Positions 17,201 through 25,082 are shown, counted from the stretch's first letter. The stretch is DNA of 31,440 nucleotides from an uncultured Lentisphaeria bacterium (GCA_934661755.1 CAKUJM010000032.1:1-31440), one strand, 5' to 3'. Notes: generated by a model from the letters alone, not told the origin. Numbers and translations are program-made.

Positions 17201-17270
17201 CGTGCCTTCTTCGCGATTCCCGGATTACCGGGGACGGCAGGTGCTGAAGGGCACGCTGCAGAAAAACTGA
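14229..17270 (+). CDS. Large secreted putative glycoside hydrolase, family unrecognised
   Basis: A 1013-residue protein with a Sec signal peptide: Lys3 and Arg10, a hydrophobic core at 11-25, likely cleaved after A27. The N-terminal half is beta-rich. A barrel-like region follows (about 590-860), with HVEAYMRAGFDLSYPDHFPF, VMPYSNSSFWCE, FQDQVGVR (D694) and TTEGGYAHL (E736); these acids are candidate catalytic residues. The C-terminus is a beta domain (SGIIRTRYGEQRIVANLNGEP) like the end domains of GH-D/GH101-type enzymes. It could belong to a DUF6259-like group, but I cannot confirm this. I preferred the ATG at 14229 over upstream starts because it opens the signal peptide and has GAGG 8-11 bases before it. 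It likely makes the first, extracytoplasmic cut on the locus substrate. Confidence 0.75.
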   Translation: MEKQLFWTCRALLAAIAVLASSFGICAEDGGITLDCGTATVHFSAQTGAIEKITARGGRQIPVRSAQDGLFMLEGDLRTARAHVCSKSIVPGNAPCRIDKQDGKLTAVYIQGGAEVRVEASGGDGFLDLRAEVWNHSVPFVVKRAHVPGKLVLGTDSLRRVVMPGNAMQGCGLAFEKDFFLPQREASWVRRDGGPDAYERLFGGKCMSLKAHQVDDANLKVAPAGAAIFPAALAEEVNRLKRKVTRASAAGQYDEILIDSPNGPFLSMSSLGGKGRIGRFGTWQVFNDFKYYDQNGKVLYVEPVKHVIASRAAMDEGRRKIVLFDLKNGPPVGVYAKIPVSKWREELGGFAKANGLELISAESPEAMLGLLRNPEVLAVVNPYGEGLPVGDGGRMQMVEAIRDYVKNGGYWQETAGLSFWSELAAKKFLDYETEYPSAAADLQHADLDGIGMSVYSVQPLPEKAWDRGFMLQASNLRCRGTEEGAVIDRDFMVWIPQGGSWKSPVVRIRFGNVEDNIGCYVTETGVRRKLEDKMPPELLKAFRESLLVRGEGYDFRYTPEVIDALPVPCLLHVEAYMRAGFDLSYPDHFPFAPHYDKLPSITRQLEKTGRYVMPYSNSSFWCETTPRPPTFAKAGMAPLLRGIDGKPNREVYGWGSNPNQGFTTCLWHPEVRRANDKTIQDFKTIFPVPILFQDQVGVRLNLYDFNPAAPDPAASYCTGLIYQAMTDAAQIPITTEGGYAHLANAESGFYGMAFSLIPTLHRGSAMKDYTVWPAGQWRIFPMAQHVLHGFALMGNHNFMGYFYNMECLSWSLGMGYSLMYRPDHEFQKSKITLILEPERYSWMHFLAAVQKHVCAPIVGVPLAHFEHVRLHGSDSGIIRTRYGEQRIVANLNGEPLAVSEDTVIAPHGFHVSSPDLRAGYLAKCGGNDLAEEPSAFICARKGGEHVVVVYAAPGARCTVELPDDGDFGCLLLEDGRKIACQTRGRHVSFNAVPSSRFPDYRGRQVLKGTLQKN

Positions 17271-17333
17271 CCCCGCGAATCCATCGCGCCGTGCCGGCAG
17301 CCGCGCAGCCTAAAATAAGGAAAGGAGGAAAAA

Positions 17334-18065
17334 ATGATCCGTGCCGATAAACGGTTTACTCTCATTGAGCTTCTCGTGGTGATCGCCATCATCGCCATAT
17401 TGGCCAGCATGTTGCTGCCGGCCCTGGGCAATGCCCGGGAACGCGCCCGGGGCATCGTGTGCAGCGGCAATTTGCGCCAATGCGCACAGGTGCTTATATC
17501 TTATGGCATGGACAACAACGACACCTTCATCGCCCAGGGCAGCGCCCCGGACTACCGCGGCTGGGCGTTTTTCGCCCTGGACCAAAGGGAATCGGACGCC
17601 AGGCGGGACAAGTTCATGTACTGCCAGTCACTGCTTGCCAAATCCTCGAAGAGCTACGGCGTATGCTATTCCCTGCCCGCAAAGCAGGCGGTGATGAGAA
17701 ACGCCCGGCTGTGCCTCCAGGATGACGCAGGGAACATCGTCTATACCAGCCGGGGGATCGCCAATCCGTCGAGCCTGTTCTTCCTGACAGAGGCCGCCAA
17801 GAAGGATGACGCCGTCGCGGGCAAGCTGAGGACCGGCAACTTCTTCAGCCATGCGGGCGGCTATGTGTTCTGCCCGACCCACAAGGGCATGGGCAATGTA
17901 TCGTTCTGGGATGGCCATGTGGAGGGGGCCACGGTGAAAGGCTTTCCCGGGCTGATCGCGAGGCATAACAACGCCCTGGTGGCGATGGACGCCGGCACGA
18001 CAGTGATCCTTCCCCAGCACTGGCGCCGGCTGGATCTGGCCACCTTTGCGGAAGTGCCATTCTAA
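17334..18065 (+). CDS. Prepilin-type N-terminal domain protein (orphan pseudopilin)
   Basis: A 243-residue type II secretion/type IV pilin-like protein. A short charged leader (MIRADKR) precedes FTLIELLVVIAIIAIL, with the key Glu at mature position +5, continuing to ASMLLPALGNARERARGI, the usual pseudopilin stalk helix. The C-terminal globular part carries H-K-G-M-G-N-V-S-F-W-D-G, a good match to the H-X9-DG motif of PVC pseudopilins. Position -1 is Arg, not the Gly usual for prepilin peptidase sites. A very strong ribosome-binding site (AAAGGAGG) precedes the ATG. No secretion ATPase, secretin or peptidase gene is in the window. It sits mid-operon among glycosidases, suggesting a role tied to the same substrate; that role is unknown. 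Confidence 0.9.
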   Translation: MIRADKRFTLIELLVVIAIIAILASMLLPALGNARERARGIVCSGNLRQCAQVLISYGMDNNDTFIAQGSAPDYRGWAFFALDQRESDARRDKFMYCQSLLAKSSKSYGVCYSLPAKQAVMRNARLCLQDDAGNIVYTSRGIANPSSLFFLTEAAKKDDAVAGKLRTGNFFSHAGGYVFCPTHKGMGNVSFWDGHVEGATVKGFPGLIARHNNALVAMDAGTTVILPQHWRRLDLATFAEVPF

Positions 18066-18094
18066 TCACCTGGAAGCAATGCAGGAACAGCAAA

Positions 18095-19222
18095 ATGAAG
18101 AACCGGCCTGTAGTCTCCGCGTACTATTTCCCGAACTGGCATGTCGATCCGCGAAACGAGAGCATCCACGGAAAGGGATGGACGGAATGGCGCGTCACCC
18201 AGTATGCGACGCCGCGCTTCGAGGGCCATGACCAGCCCAAGAGGCCGCTTTACGGATTTGACGACGAGGCGGATCCGCAAGTCATGTCCCGCAAGATTGG
18301 CGACGCCTCCCGCCATGGCATAGACGCCTTCATTTTCGACTACTACTGGTTTGAGGACGGCCCCTACCGGGAACGCTGCCTGGACGACGGCTTCCTCAAG
18401 GCCCCCAACCGCGACAAGCTCAAATTCGCCCTGATGTGGGCAAACCACAACCCCATCTATTCACATCCGGGCAGCTATCTGCATCCCGCGGATCCCCTCT
18501 GGGGCGACATCGGGAAAACCACCCCGGAGACCTTCGTGCGCTGCATCGACCATTGCATCAGGAACTACTTCATCCAGCCGAACTACCTGCGGGTCGACGG
18601 CGGGATCTATTTCGCCATCCACCAGCCGTCGCGCCTGGTGCGGAACCTGGGCGGAGTCCATGCCGCGCGCCTGCTGCTTGACGACTTCCGGGCGAGGGTC
18701 GCCGCCGCCGGCCTCGGGAAGCTGGTCCTCGACTCCAATCTGCAATGCTGGGACAACTGGGAGGATTCCGATGCCCTGAACCGGGAAATCCGCGAGGCGG
18801 GGTTCGACATGGTCTCCAGCTACAACTGGATCGGCCTGGACGGGCCGGCGAGGAAGGACTACTCCGAGTGGTTCGGGCGCAACCGCACCTTCGCCCAGGA
18901 TACGACCCGGCGTCTCCAGGTGCCATTCAATCCGGTGGTCGCGCTGGGGTGGGACTGCTCGCCGCGGACCGTCCAGTCCGACATGTTCGAACGGATCGGC
19001 TATCCCTTCGGCACGGTAATCCTCAACAATACGCCGGAGGAATTCGAAAAGGCCCTCCGGCACGTCGCCCAGTTCGCCGCATCCGGCCAGTCCAACGCGA
19101 GGATTATGCATCTTTCCTGCTGGAATGAATGGACGGAGGGGGCCTATCTCGAACCGGATGAGGCAAATGGCTACAAGAAGCTGGAGGCCGTGAAAAAGGT
19201 CGTCAATGAGGTGTTCGGGTAA
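18095..19222 (+). CDS. WbsX/GH99-like glycan enzyme
   Basis: A 375-residue protein of the group annotated as glycosyltransferase WbsX/GH99-like TIM barrel. Hallmarks are SAYYFPNWH (8-16), GWTEW, FIFDYYWF, ALMWANHN and SCWNEWTEGAYLEPDE. In the last motif E345 and E348 are spaced three apart, as are the catalytic pair E333/E336 of the GH99 endomannosidase BxGH99. GH99 enzymes cut alpha-mannosidic links with retention; the WbsX subgroup is mostly uncharacterised. There is no signal peptide. AGGA lies nine bases before the ATG. Surrounded by glycosidases and an esterase, a hydrolytic role is more likely than transfer. It lies 29 bases after the pseudopilin and one base before the GH35 gene. Confidence 0.85.
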   Translation: MKNRPVVSAYYFPNWHVDPRNESIHGKGWTEWRVTQYATPRFEGHDQPKRPLYGFDDEADPQVMSRKIGDASRHGIDAFIFDYYWFEDGPYRERCLDDGFLKAPNRDKLKFALMWANHNPIYSHPGSYLHPADPLWGDIGKTTPETFVRCIDHCIRNYFIQPNYLRVDGGIYFAIHQPSRLVRNLGGVHAARLLLDDFRARVAAAGLGKLVLDSNLQCWDNWEDSDALNREIREAGFDMVSSYNWIGLDGPARKDYSEWFGRNRTFAQDTTRRLQVPFNPVVALGWDCSPRTVQSDMFERIGYPFGTVILNNTPEEFEKALRHVAQFAASGQSNARIMHLSCWNEWTEGAYLEPDEANGYKKLEAVKKVVNEVFG

Positions 19223-19223
19223 T

Positions 19224-21005
19224 ATGGGCGTGGCAGGGAAAGTGCAGATCAGCGGGAAGTCGTTCCTGATCGACGGCAAGGCGATCCGGATCATCTCCGG
19301 GGCGATGCACTATTTCCGGATTCATCCGGAACTTTGGGATGACCGCCTTGACAAGGCGGCGGCCATGGGGCTGAACTGCATCGAGACCTACGTATGCTGG
19401 AATCTCCATGAGCCGCAACCGGGGGTGTTCGACTTCAGCGGAATCCGCGATCTGGGTGCGTTCATCCGCAAAGTGCAGGAACACGGCCTTCACCTCATTG
19501 TCCGTCCCGGGCCGTATATCTGCGCGGAATGGGAAAATGGCGGCTTTCCCGCCTGGCTTACGGCGATGCCGGGAATCCGCCTGCGCCGGATGGACGACGC
19601 CTACCTGAATGCGGTCGCAAGGTATTTTGATCGCCTGCTGCCGCTGATCCGCCAGCATCTCCATGCAAATGGCGGGCCGGTCATCCTGGTGCAGATCGAA
19701 AACGAGTACGGCTCCTACGGACATGACGTCGCCTATCTCGAATGGCTGCGCGGCCAGATGCTCCGGCACGGGATCGACGTGCCGCTGTTCACCGGGAATG
19801 GCCCGAACCATCATCACCTGAACGGCGGCACCCTTGACGGCGTGCTCTCGTGCGCCGACTTCGGCTCCAATGCGGACAAGGTCTGGGAGATCCGCCGCAA
19901 ACGCGGCTTCACCGGGCCCGACTTCGCCATCGAATACTGGGTCGGATGGTTTGACCACTGGGGTGAGGCGCATCATGCCCGCCCCGCCGGAATGACCCCC
20001 GGCGGGGCCGCATTCGAGCTGGACAGGATCCTGGCCTCCGGCGCCAGCGCAAATCTGTACATGTTCCATGGCGGCACCAATTTCGGCTTCACCGCCGGCG
20101 CAAATGGCGACCTGTATTCCGATTACGCCCCCGCCGTCACAAGCTACGACTATGACGCGCCGGTTTCCGAATGCGGAGACCCCACTGCGAAATTCCACGC
20201 CTTCCAGGAGGTCATCCGCCGGCATCTGCCGTCCCCGCGGATTGCACCGGTCGCCGCCTCGAGGAAATGCGTCCCCTCCCCGGCGGCATGGGATGGCAGC
20301 GCATCCATGATCATGCAGCTGGATGCGCTTTGTTGTGGCCGGGGTCATGCCGTTGAGGCGCCGACCATGGACCGTCTCGGCCAGACATTCGGGTTCATCC
20401 ATTACCGCAAGCGGCTCCAGGGGCCGCTGCCCGCCGGCTGCCGGCTGCGGCTGATCAATGTCAATGACTATGCCATGGTCTGGCTGGACGGCGAATTCCT
20501 CGGAAGCCGCTTCCGGGATGATGGCAGACACGATTTCCCGCTGCCCCGCGCACTCCCTGACACCGGCGGCCGCCTGGACATCCTGGTTGAAAATTGCGGC
20601 CGCATCAACTACGGGCCATACCTTGGAAAGGACCCCAAGGGCATCGCCGGAATGGTGGCCATTGAATGGCAGGAACAGCTCGGCTGGGAATACTGGCAGC
20701 TGCCGCTGGATGACATCGCCCCGGTCGCATTTGGCGCCTTCGACCGTGAGGCCAGGGGCGCGTTCTTCCATCGGGCGCAATTCAGTGTGGATGCACCTGG
20801 CGAGGCGTTCCTCATCCGCCCCGGACGCAAAGGCGCCGCCTGGGTTAATGGCTTCAATGTCGGCCGCTATTGGGAAAAGGGGCCGACGCAGACGCTGTAC
20901 ATCCCCAGCCCGGTGCTGAAGCCCGGAAAAAACGAACTGGTCGTCCTGGAACAGTCGGAGCTGATTGCCGAAAAGGCCGCCTTCAGCGCGCAGCCGATCC
21001 TGTGA
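19224..21005 (+). CDS. Beta-galactosidase, GH35
   Basis: A 593-residue retaining beta-galactosidase. The GH35 core shows GAMHYFRIHPELWDDRL, TYVCWNLHEPQPG, RPGPYICAEWENGGFP, QIENEYGSYG with acid/base E161, AIEYWVGWFDHWG with nucleophile E237, and MFHGGTNFGF. C-terminal beta domains follow (about 380-593), including YRKRLQG and AAWVNGFNVGRYWEKGPTQT. There is no signal peptide, so it should act in the cytoplasm on imported beta-galactosides. The frame opens six codons earlier inside the upstream gene. I chose the ATG at 19224, one base after the upstream stop, with GAGGTG in the end of the previous gene as ribosome-binding site. Confidence 0.95.
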   Translation: MGVAGKVQISGKSFLIDGKAIRIISGAMHYFRIHPELWDDRLDKAAAMGLNCIETYVCWNLHEPQPGVFDFSGIRDLGAFIRKVQEHGLHLIVRPGPYICAEWENGGFPAWLTAMPGIRLRRMDDAYLNAVARYFDRLLPLIRQHLHANGGPVILVQIENEYGSYGHDVAYLEWLRGQMLRHGIDVPLFTGNGPNHHHLNGGTLDGVLSCADFGSNADKVWEIRRKRGFTGPDFAIEYWVGWFDHWGEAHHARPAGMTPGGAAFELDRILASGASANLYMFHGGTNFGFTAGANGDLYSDYAPAVTSYDYDAPVSECGDPTAKFHAFQEVIRRHLPSPRIAPVAASRKCVPSPAAWDGSASMIMQLDALCCGRGHAVEAPTMDRLGQTFGFIHYRKRLQGPLPAGCRLRLINVNDYAMVWLDGEFLGSRFRDDGRHDFPLPRALPDTGGRLDILVENCGRINYGPYLGKDPKGIAGMVAIEWQEQLGWEYWQLPLDDIAPVAFGAFDREARGAFFHRAQFSVDAPGEAFLIRPGRKGAAWVNGFNVGRYWEKGPTQTLYIPSPVLKPGKNELVVLEQSELIAEKAAFSAQPIL

Positions 21006-21057
21006 TGCGCCGGGGACTCAATGGCCGCGAACCAAAAGGAACAAGGAGATTGACGGG

Positions 21058-21849
21058 ATGCAGATTCTGCGGGATATCGCCTATCGCCCCCAGTCGGAGG
21101 GCGTCTTCGGACTCGGGGATCTATATTTGCCGCGGGCGGATGCCGCGCCGGCGGGGGCGGTGCTGTGCATCCATGGCGGCGCGTGGTTCGCGCTGGACCG
21201 GCAGAGCTTTGCCGGAGTCGCCGAATTCTTCTGCCGGGATCTGGGAATGGCTGCATTCAATGTCGAATACCGCTATTGCACGGACGCGCCATGGCCGGCC
21301 TGCGGGGACGACTGCCTGGTCGCCGCCGCCTTCCTGGTGGAGGCGCTGCTGCCAAAATACCTGCCCGGCATCCCGCCGGTGTTCGTCGCCGGCGCCTCGG
21401 CAGGTGGACATCTGGCGCTGATGACCGGACTGCGGCTTCCGCCGGAGTCGGTTGCCGGAATCGTGTCGATCTCCGGAATCGCGGCACTGGAACCGGACAT
21501 GAAGCTGGACCCGAGGCGCTATTGGCGGCTGTTCGGCGGCAATCCCACGCCGGAGCAAATCCGCGACGCCAGCCCCGCCCGGCTTGCTGGCGCAAACAGC
21601 GCACCCATCCTCCTGACCCATGCGATCTACGACCAGGTCGTCCCGGTCGAGTCCGCAACGGATTTCGAGGACGCGGCACGGGCGTCCGGCGGCCGGGTGG
21701 AAAGCTACTACTACAACCGCCGAAATGACGGACATTGCATCTGGATCCCCGGCAGCAGTCCGCATCGACTGCACCCCGATCTGGAGGAGCGTGTCCGCGC
21801 CTTCTGCGCGAAATGCGGCGCGGCTGCGCCACGCATGGCCCGCAAATAG
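21058..21849 (+). CDS. Alpha/beta-hydrolase, probable sugar esterase
   Basis: A 263-residue alpha/beta-hydrolase of the hormone-sensitive-lipase/acetyl-esterase type. IHGGAWF gives the oxyanion hole, GASAGGH the nucleophile S114, YDQVVP the acid D192, and NDGHCIW the base H226. There is no signal peptide. The ATG at 21058 is chosen for AAGGAG 10-15 bases upstream; the frame itself opens earlier, inside the GH35 gene. It is the last gene of the glycosidase operon, 52 bases after GH35, and probably removes acyl groups from sugars handled by the operon. It is not a close copy of the esterase at 3746-4546, having different flanking motifs. Confidence 0.88.
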   Translation: MQILRDIAYRPQSEGVFGLGDLYLPRADAAPAGAVLCIHGGAWFALDRQSFAGVAEFFCRDLGMAAFNVEYRYCTDAPWPACGDDCLVAAAFLVEALLPKYLPGIPPVFVAGASAGGHLALMTGLRLPPESVAGIVSISGIAALEPDMKLDPRRYWRLFGGNPTPEQIRDASPARLAGANSAPILLTHAIYDQVVPVESATDFEDAARASGGRVESYYYNRRNDGHCIWIPGSSPHRLHPDLEERVRAFCAKCGAAAPRMARK

Positions 21850-21864
21850 TCCGCGGAGTGGCGG

Positions 21865-21892
21865 TTGCAGTCCGGCATATCGCGTTTATATT
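21865..21892 (+). promoter_or_regulatory. Putative rpsD promoter
   Basis: TTGCAG (21865-21870) and TATATT (21887-21892) are separated by 16 bp, immediately after the esterase stop. This would give a leader of about 150 bases before rpsD. Confidence 0.55.
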
Positions 21893-21920
21893 ACACCGTT
21901 TCCCGATTGCAGCCGCCCCC

Positions 21921-21946
21921 GGCGGGCAGGGCGAAAGCCTGCCGCC
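21921..21946 (+). promoter_or_regulatory. GNRA-capped leader hairpin upstream of rpsD
   Basis: GGCGGGCAGGGC and GCCTGCCGCC pair, with two bulged Gs, around a GAAA tetraloop. It lies in the probable 5' leader of rpsD, about 100 bases before the ATG. S4 represses its own synthesis through mRNA structures in other bacteria, so this may be an autoregulatory element. There is no T-run, so it is not a typical terminator. Confidence 0.45.
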
Positions 21947-22047
21947 CCGCCGTGACGCATCGCACCGATGCATGATTCAAGCTGAATGGCGCGCGCTAGT
22001 GCAACAATCGGATTCATGCTGACAAACCACAAGGAGAACCAGCGAAA

Positions 22048-22725
22048 ATGGCTGACGCCAAAAAGAAGAAGAGCACCGTCCATGGTGCCAAGCATACCCT
22101 CTGCCGCCGCATTGGCAGCTGCCTGTGGGGCATGCCGAACTGCCCGACCAACAGCCGCGTCATCAAGACCCGCGAAGGCGGCGAATCCACTTCGACCGCG
22201 CGTGCCTATCCCGCTGGACAGCATGGTCCGACCAAGCGCCGCAACAAGCTGTCGACCTATGGCGAACTGCTGATCGAGAAGCAGAAGCTGCGCACCTTCT
22301 ACCACCTGAGCGAGCATCAGCTGATGTTCATCTACCGCCAGTCCAAGGCCGGCGAAGGCAATACCGGCGACAAGCTGCTGCGCAACCTCGAGATGCGCCT
22401 CTGCAGCGCGGTCTACCGCAGCGGGCTGGCGCCGACCATCTTCGCCGCCCGCCAGATTGTCTCGCACCGCCATGTCCTGGTCAACGGCAAGGTCTGCGAC
22501 CGCGCCAGCATGCGCCTGAAGGCCGGCGATGTCATCAGCATCAACGAACAGCATTCCCCGATGATCGCCAAATTCGCCAAGGAGAGCACCGCCGCCATTC
22601 CGCCCTACATCGAGAAGGACGCCAATGACAAGTGCAAGGCGACCATCGTGCGCGAGCCGCTGCCGGAAGAAATCCATGTCGACGTCTCGATCATCAAGGT
22701 TGTCGAGTACTACAACCTGCACTGA
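22048..22725 (+). CDS. rpsD: 30S ribosomal protein S4
   Basis: A 225-residue S4, the primary 16S rRNA-binding protein of the small-subunit body. It has an extended N-terminus (MADAKKKKSTVHG) and a Cys-containing segment (C19, C25, C32), then ARAYPAGQHGPTKRR, STYGELLIEKQKL and the S4 RNA-binding domain (RNLEMRLCSAVYRSGLAPTI, VSHRHVLVNGKVCDRAS). The usual length is 200-210, so it is somewhat long. The three Cys do not match the four-Cys zinc site of T. thermophilus S4. AAGGAG lies 12 bases before the ATG. It stands alone instead of in the usual alpha-operon setting, with its own promoter and leader and a terminator after it. Confidence 0.97.
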   Translation: MADAKKKKSTVHGAKHTLCRRIGSCLWGMPNCPTNSRVIKTREGGESTSTARAYPAGQHGPTKRRNKLSTYGELLIEKQKLRTFYHLSEHQLMFIYRQSKAGEGNTGDKLLRNLEMRLCSAVYRSGLAPTIFAARQIVSHRHVLVNGKVCDRASMRLKAGDVISINEQHSPMIAKFAKESTAAIPPYIEKDANDKCKATIVREPLPEEIHVDVSIIKVVEYYNLH

Positions 22726-22746
22726 TTTGAGTTTGTCCTGGTCTAT

Positions 22747-22795
22747 CGCCGCATTTCGCCTGCAATGCCATGGTGGAGTGCGGCGTTGCTGTTTT
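22747..22795 (+). terminator. Terminator after rpsD
   Basis: CGCCGCATTTC and GGAGTGCGGCG pair over 11 bp, including two G-T pairs, around a 17-base loop. TTGCTGTTTT follows. It begins 21 bases after the rpsD stop and has the form of an intrinsic terminator. Confidence 0.55.
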
Positions 22796-22851
22796 CCCGG
22801 TGTGCGCAGTGCCGTAAAATCCGTCTAAGGAAGAGAGGCTTTTTTCAGTCT

Positions 22852-24618
22852 ATGGGTTCATTGGATCCGACCAGGATGGCGGATTGGCAGATTGCCGAGG
22901 CCGCAGAAGAGGATATGCTACCGTGCAGCCAGCTGGCGGCACGGTTCGGGCTGCTGCCGGAAGAGGTCATTCCGTGGGGACGGCAGATCGCACGGGTGGA
23001 CCAGCGGATGGTCCGGGAACGCCTGGCGGCTGCCCCGCAGGGCAAATATGTCGATGTGACCGCGATTACCCCGACTCCCCTGGGGGAGGGCAAGACCACC
23101 ACCACCATCGGGCTGATCGAGGGCCTGGGACGGCGGGGACGACGGGTCTCGGGCGCGATTCGGCAGCCCTCCGGCGGACCGACCTTCAATATCAAGGGAT
23201 CGGCGGCCGGCGGCGGACTGGCGCAATGCATTCCGCTGGCGCCGTTTTCAATGGGGCTTACCGGCGATATCGACAAGATCACCAATGCCCATAATCTCGG
23301 CATGGTGGCATTGACGGCGCGGATGCAGCACGAGCGCAATTATGACGACGAGCAGCTGGCCCGCCGCAATCTGCGCCGTCTGGACATCGATCCGGACCGG
23401 GTGCAATGCAAGTGGGCCATGGACTTCTGCGCGCAGGCGTTGCGCAATATCACCATCGGCCAGGGAGGGAAGATGGACGGCGTGCCGATGTCGTCGGGAT
23501 TCGCGATCACCGTCTCCAGCGAGCTGATGGCGATACTGGCCATTGCCAATGGCCTGGCGGATCTGCGCGAGCGCATCGGCAAGATGGTGCTGGCATACAG
23601 CCGCAGCGGCGCGCCGGTCACCGCCGCCGACCTGGAGGTCGATGGCGCGATGGCGGCGTTCATGAGCGGTACGCTCAATCCGACCTTGCTGCAGACGATC
23701 GAGGGACAGCCGGTGCTGGTGCATGCCGGGCCGTTCGCCAATATCGCGATCGGCCAAAGCTCGGTGATCGCCGACCAGCTGGGAGTGCGCCTGAGCGAAT
23801 ATCATGTCACGGAAAGCGGATTTGCCGCCGACATCGGCTTCGAGAAATTCTGGAATCTCAAGTGCCGGGCGTCGGGGCTGCGGCCGAATGCGGTGGTGAT
23901 CGTCGCCACCATCCGGGCGCTGAAGATGCATGGCGGCGGCCCGGCGGTGAAGCCGGGGCTGAAACTGGATGACGCCTACCTCCATGAAAATGTCGGGCTG
24001 GTGGAGGCCGGCTGCGAAAACCTCTTGGCGCATGTCGAAATAGTCAGGCGCTCCGGAGTCCGGCCGGTGGTATGCCTGAATGGCTTCTACACCGACACCA
24101 CTGCGGAAATCGCCGCGGTGCGGCGCATCGCCGAGGGCGCGGGGGCGCTGTTCGCGGTCTCGCAGCATTGGCTCAAGGGCGGCGAGGGCGCCGTCGAATT
24201 GGCGGAGGCGGTCGAGGCGGCCTGCGCCGAACCCAACGACTTCCATTACCTCTACGGGCTTGAAACCCCGCTGTCGGAACGGATCGACCGCATCGCCCGT
24301 GAGGTCTATGGCGCAAGCGGCGTCAGCTATGACGCCGAGGCGCAGGAAAAACTCCGGCGCTGCCAGGACGACCCGGCCCTGGCAAGGCTGGGGACCTGCA
24401 TGGTCAAGACCCACCTGTCGCTGTCGCATGACCCGCAGCTGAAGGGCCGGCCCCGGGGATGGACCCTGCCGGTCCGCGACATCCTGGTCTACCAGGGCGC
24501 GGGATTCGTGGTGCCGGTGGCCGGCGACATCAAGCTGATGCCCGGCACCGGATCAGACCCCGCATTCCGCCGCATCGATGTCGATGTGAACACCGGCAAG
24601 ATCCGCGGACTGTTCTAG
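22852..24618 (+). CDS. fhs: Formate--tetrahydrofolate ligase
   Basis: A 588-residue ATP-dependent ligase making 10-formyl-tetrahydrofolate from formate, for one-carbon metabolism and purine synthesis. Clear family motifs are the P-loop PTPLGEGKTTTT, RQPSGGPTFNIKGSAAGGG, LTGDIDKITNAHNL, the Fhs signature VATIRALKMHGG and, near the C-terminus, GDIKLMPGTGSDPA. The frame opens 29 codons earlier. I prefer the ATG at 22852 because a purine-rich AAGGAAGAGAGG lies 13 bases upstream; an ATG at 22876 (MADWQIAEAA) also fits the family start and would give 580 residues. A TAAAAT box at 22815-22820 lacks a good -35, so the promoter is uncertain. Confidence 0.97.
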   Translation: MGSLDPTRMADWQIAEAAEEDMLPCSQLAARFGLLPEEVIPWGRQIARVDQRMVRERLAAAPQGKYVDVTAITPTPLGEGKTTTTIGLIEGLGRRGRRVSGAIRQPSGGPTFNIKGSAAGGGLAQCIPLAPFSMGLTGDIDKITNAHNLGMVALTARMQHERNYDDEQLARRNLRRLDIDPDRVQCKWAMDFCAQALRNITIGQGGKMDGVPMSSGFAITVSSELMAILAIANGLADLRERIGKMVLAYSRSGAPVTAADLEVDGAMAAFMSGTLNPTLLQTIEGQPVLVHAGPFANIAIGQSSVIADQLGVRLSEYHVTESGFAADIGFEKFWNLKCRASGLRPNAVVIVATIRALKMHGGGPAVKPGLKLDDAYLHENVGLVEAGCENLLAHVEIVRRSGVRPVVCLNGFYTDTTAEIAAVRRIAEGAGALFAVSQHWLKGGEGAVELAEAVEAACAEPNDFHYLYGLETPLSERIDRIAREVYGASGVSYDAEAQEKLRRCQDDPALARLGTCMVKTHLSLSHDPQLKGRPRGWTLPVRDILVYQGAGFVVPVAGDIKLMPGTGSDPAFRRIDVDVNTGKIRGLF

Positions 24619-24683
24619 AAAAACGGGCTTCCCGTCGCCTCTATTCCTCCATCGCCAGCCCTCCCAGCCATCCCCAATCATCC

Positions 24684-25082
24684 ATGCCATCAACCCTGGA
24701 AAATGCATCCGCCGAGGCCTCGCAGGGCGTCAATGCCTTGAATGACGCGATGGCGCTCACTGGCGATTTCCGCATCGACTGGTGGAAGTGGTTGCTGATT
24801 GGCTTTGCCGCGGTGCTGCTGCTGTATCTGGCGGTACGGCTGAGCCTGTATATCTTCAAGATCATCGGGGCGATATTGTGCGTGGCCTGCGGAGTTGCCG
24901 GCGGATATCTGGCGCAGACGCTGCTGAATCCGGTGATGCGGGCGCGGCTGCCGGAGAATGCGCAGTACCTGGCGCCGGTGATCAGCGGCGCCGCCGGCTT
25001 TCTGCTATGCTATGGAATCGCGGCGGCCGTCATGATGATGGTCCGCAAGCCGGCCCAGCCGATGCCGAACCGGAAGGAATGA
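24684..25082 (+). CDS. Small hypothetical membrane protein
   Basis: A 132-residue protein of unknown function. A polar N-terminus (1-30) leads into WWKWLLIGFAAVLLLYLAVR (about 33-52) and a close second hydrophobic span, ending GGYLAQ. A short loop rich in Arg and Asn follows, then a third span (LAPVISGAAGFLLCYGIAAA) and a basic tail. This suggests three membrane helices. It lies 65 bases after fhs and 7 before the YigZ gene and is probably cotranscribed with the latter. The ATG has no clear ribosome-binding site. I recognise no family. Confidence 0.7.
   Translation: MPSTLENASAEASQGVNALNDAMALTGDFRIDWWKWLLIGFAAVLLLYLAVRLSLYIFKIIGAILCVACGVAGGYLAQTLLNPVMRARLPENAQYLAPVISGAAGFLLCYGIAAAVMMMVRKPAQPMPNRKE

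Noticed and set aside
17334..18065. A type II secretion or type IV pilus operon
   Set aside because: Only single pseudopilin genes are present; there is no ATPase, secretin, inner-membrane platform or prepilin peptidase gene in the window.
22765..22851. Longer N-terminus of fhs
   Set aside because: The extra 29 codons overlap the rpsD terminator hairpin and do not match the family; the ATG at 22852 is better placed.
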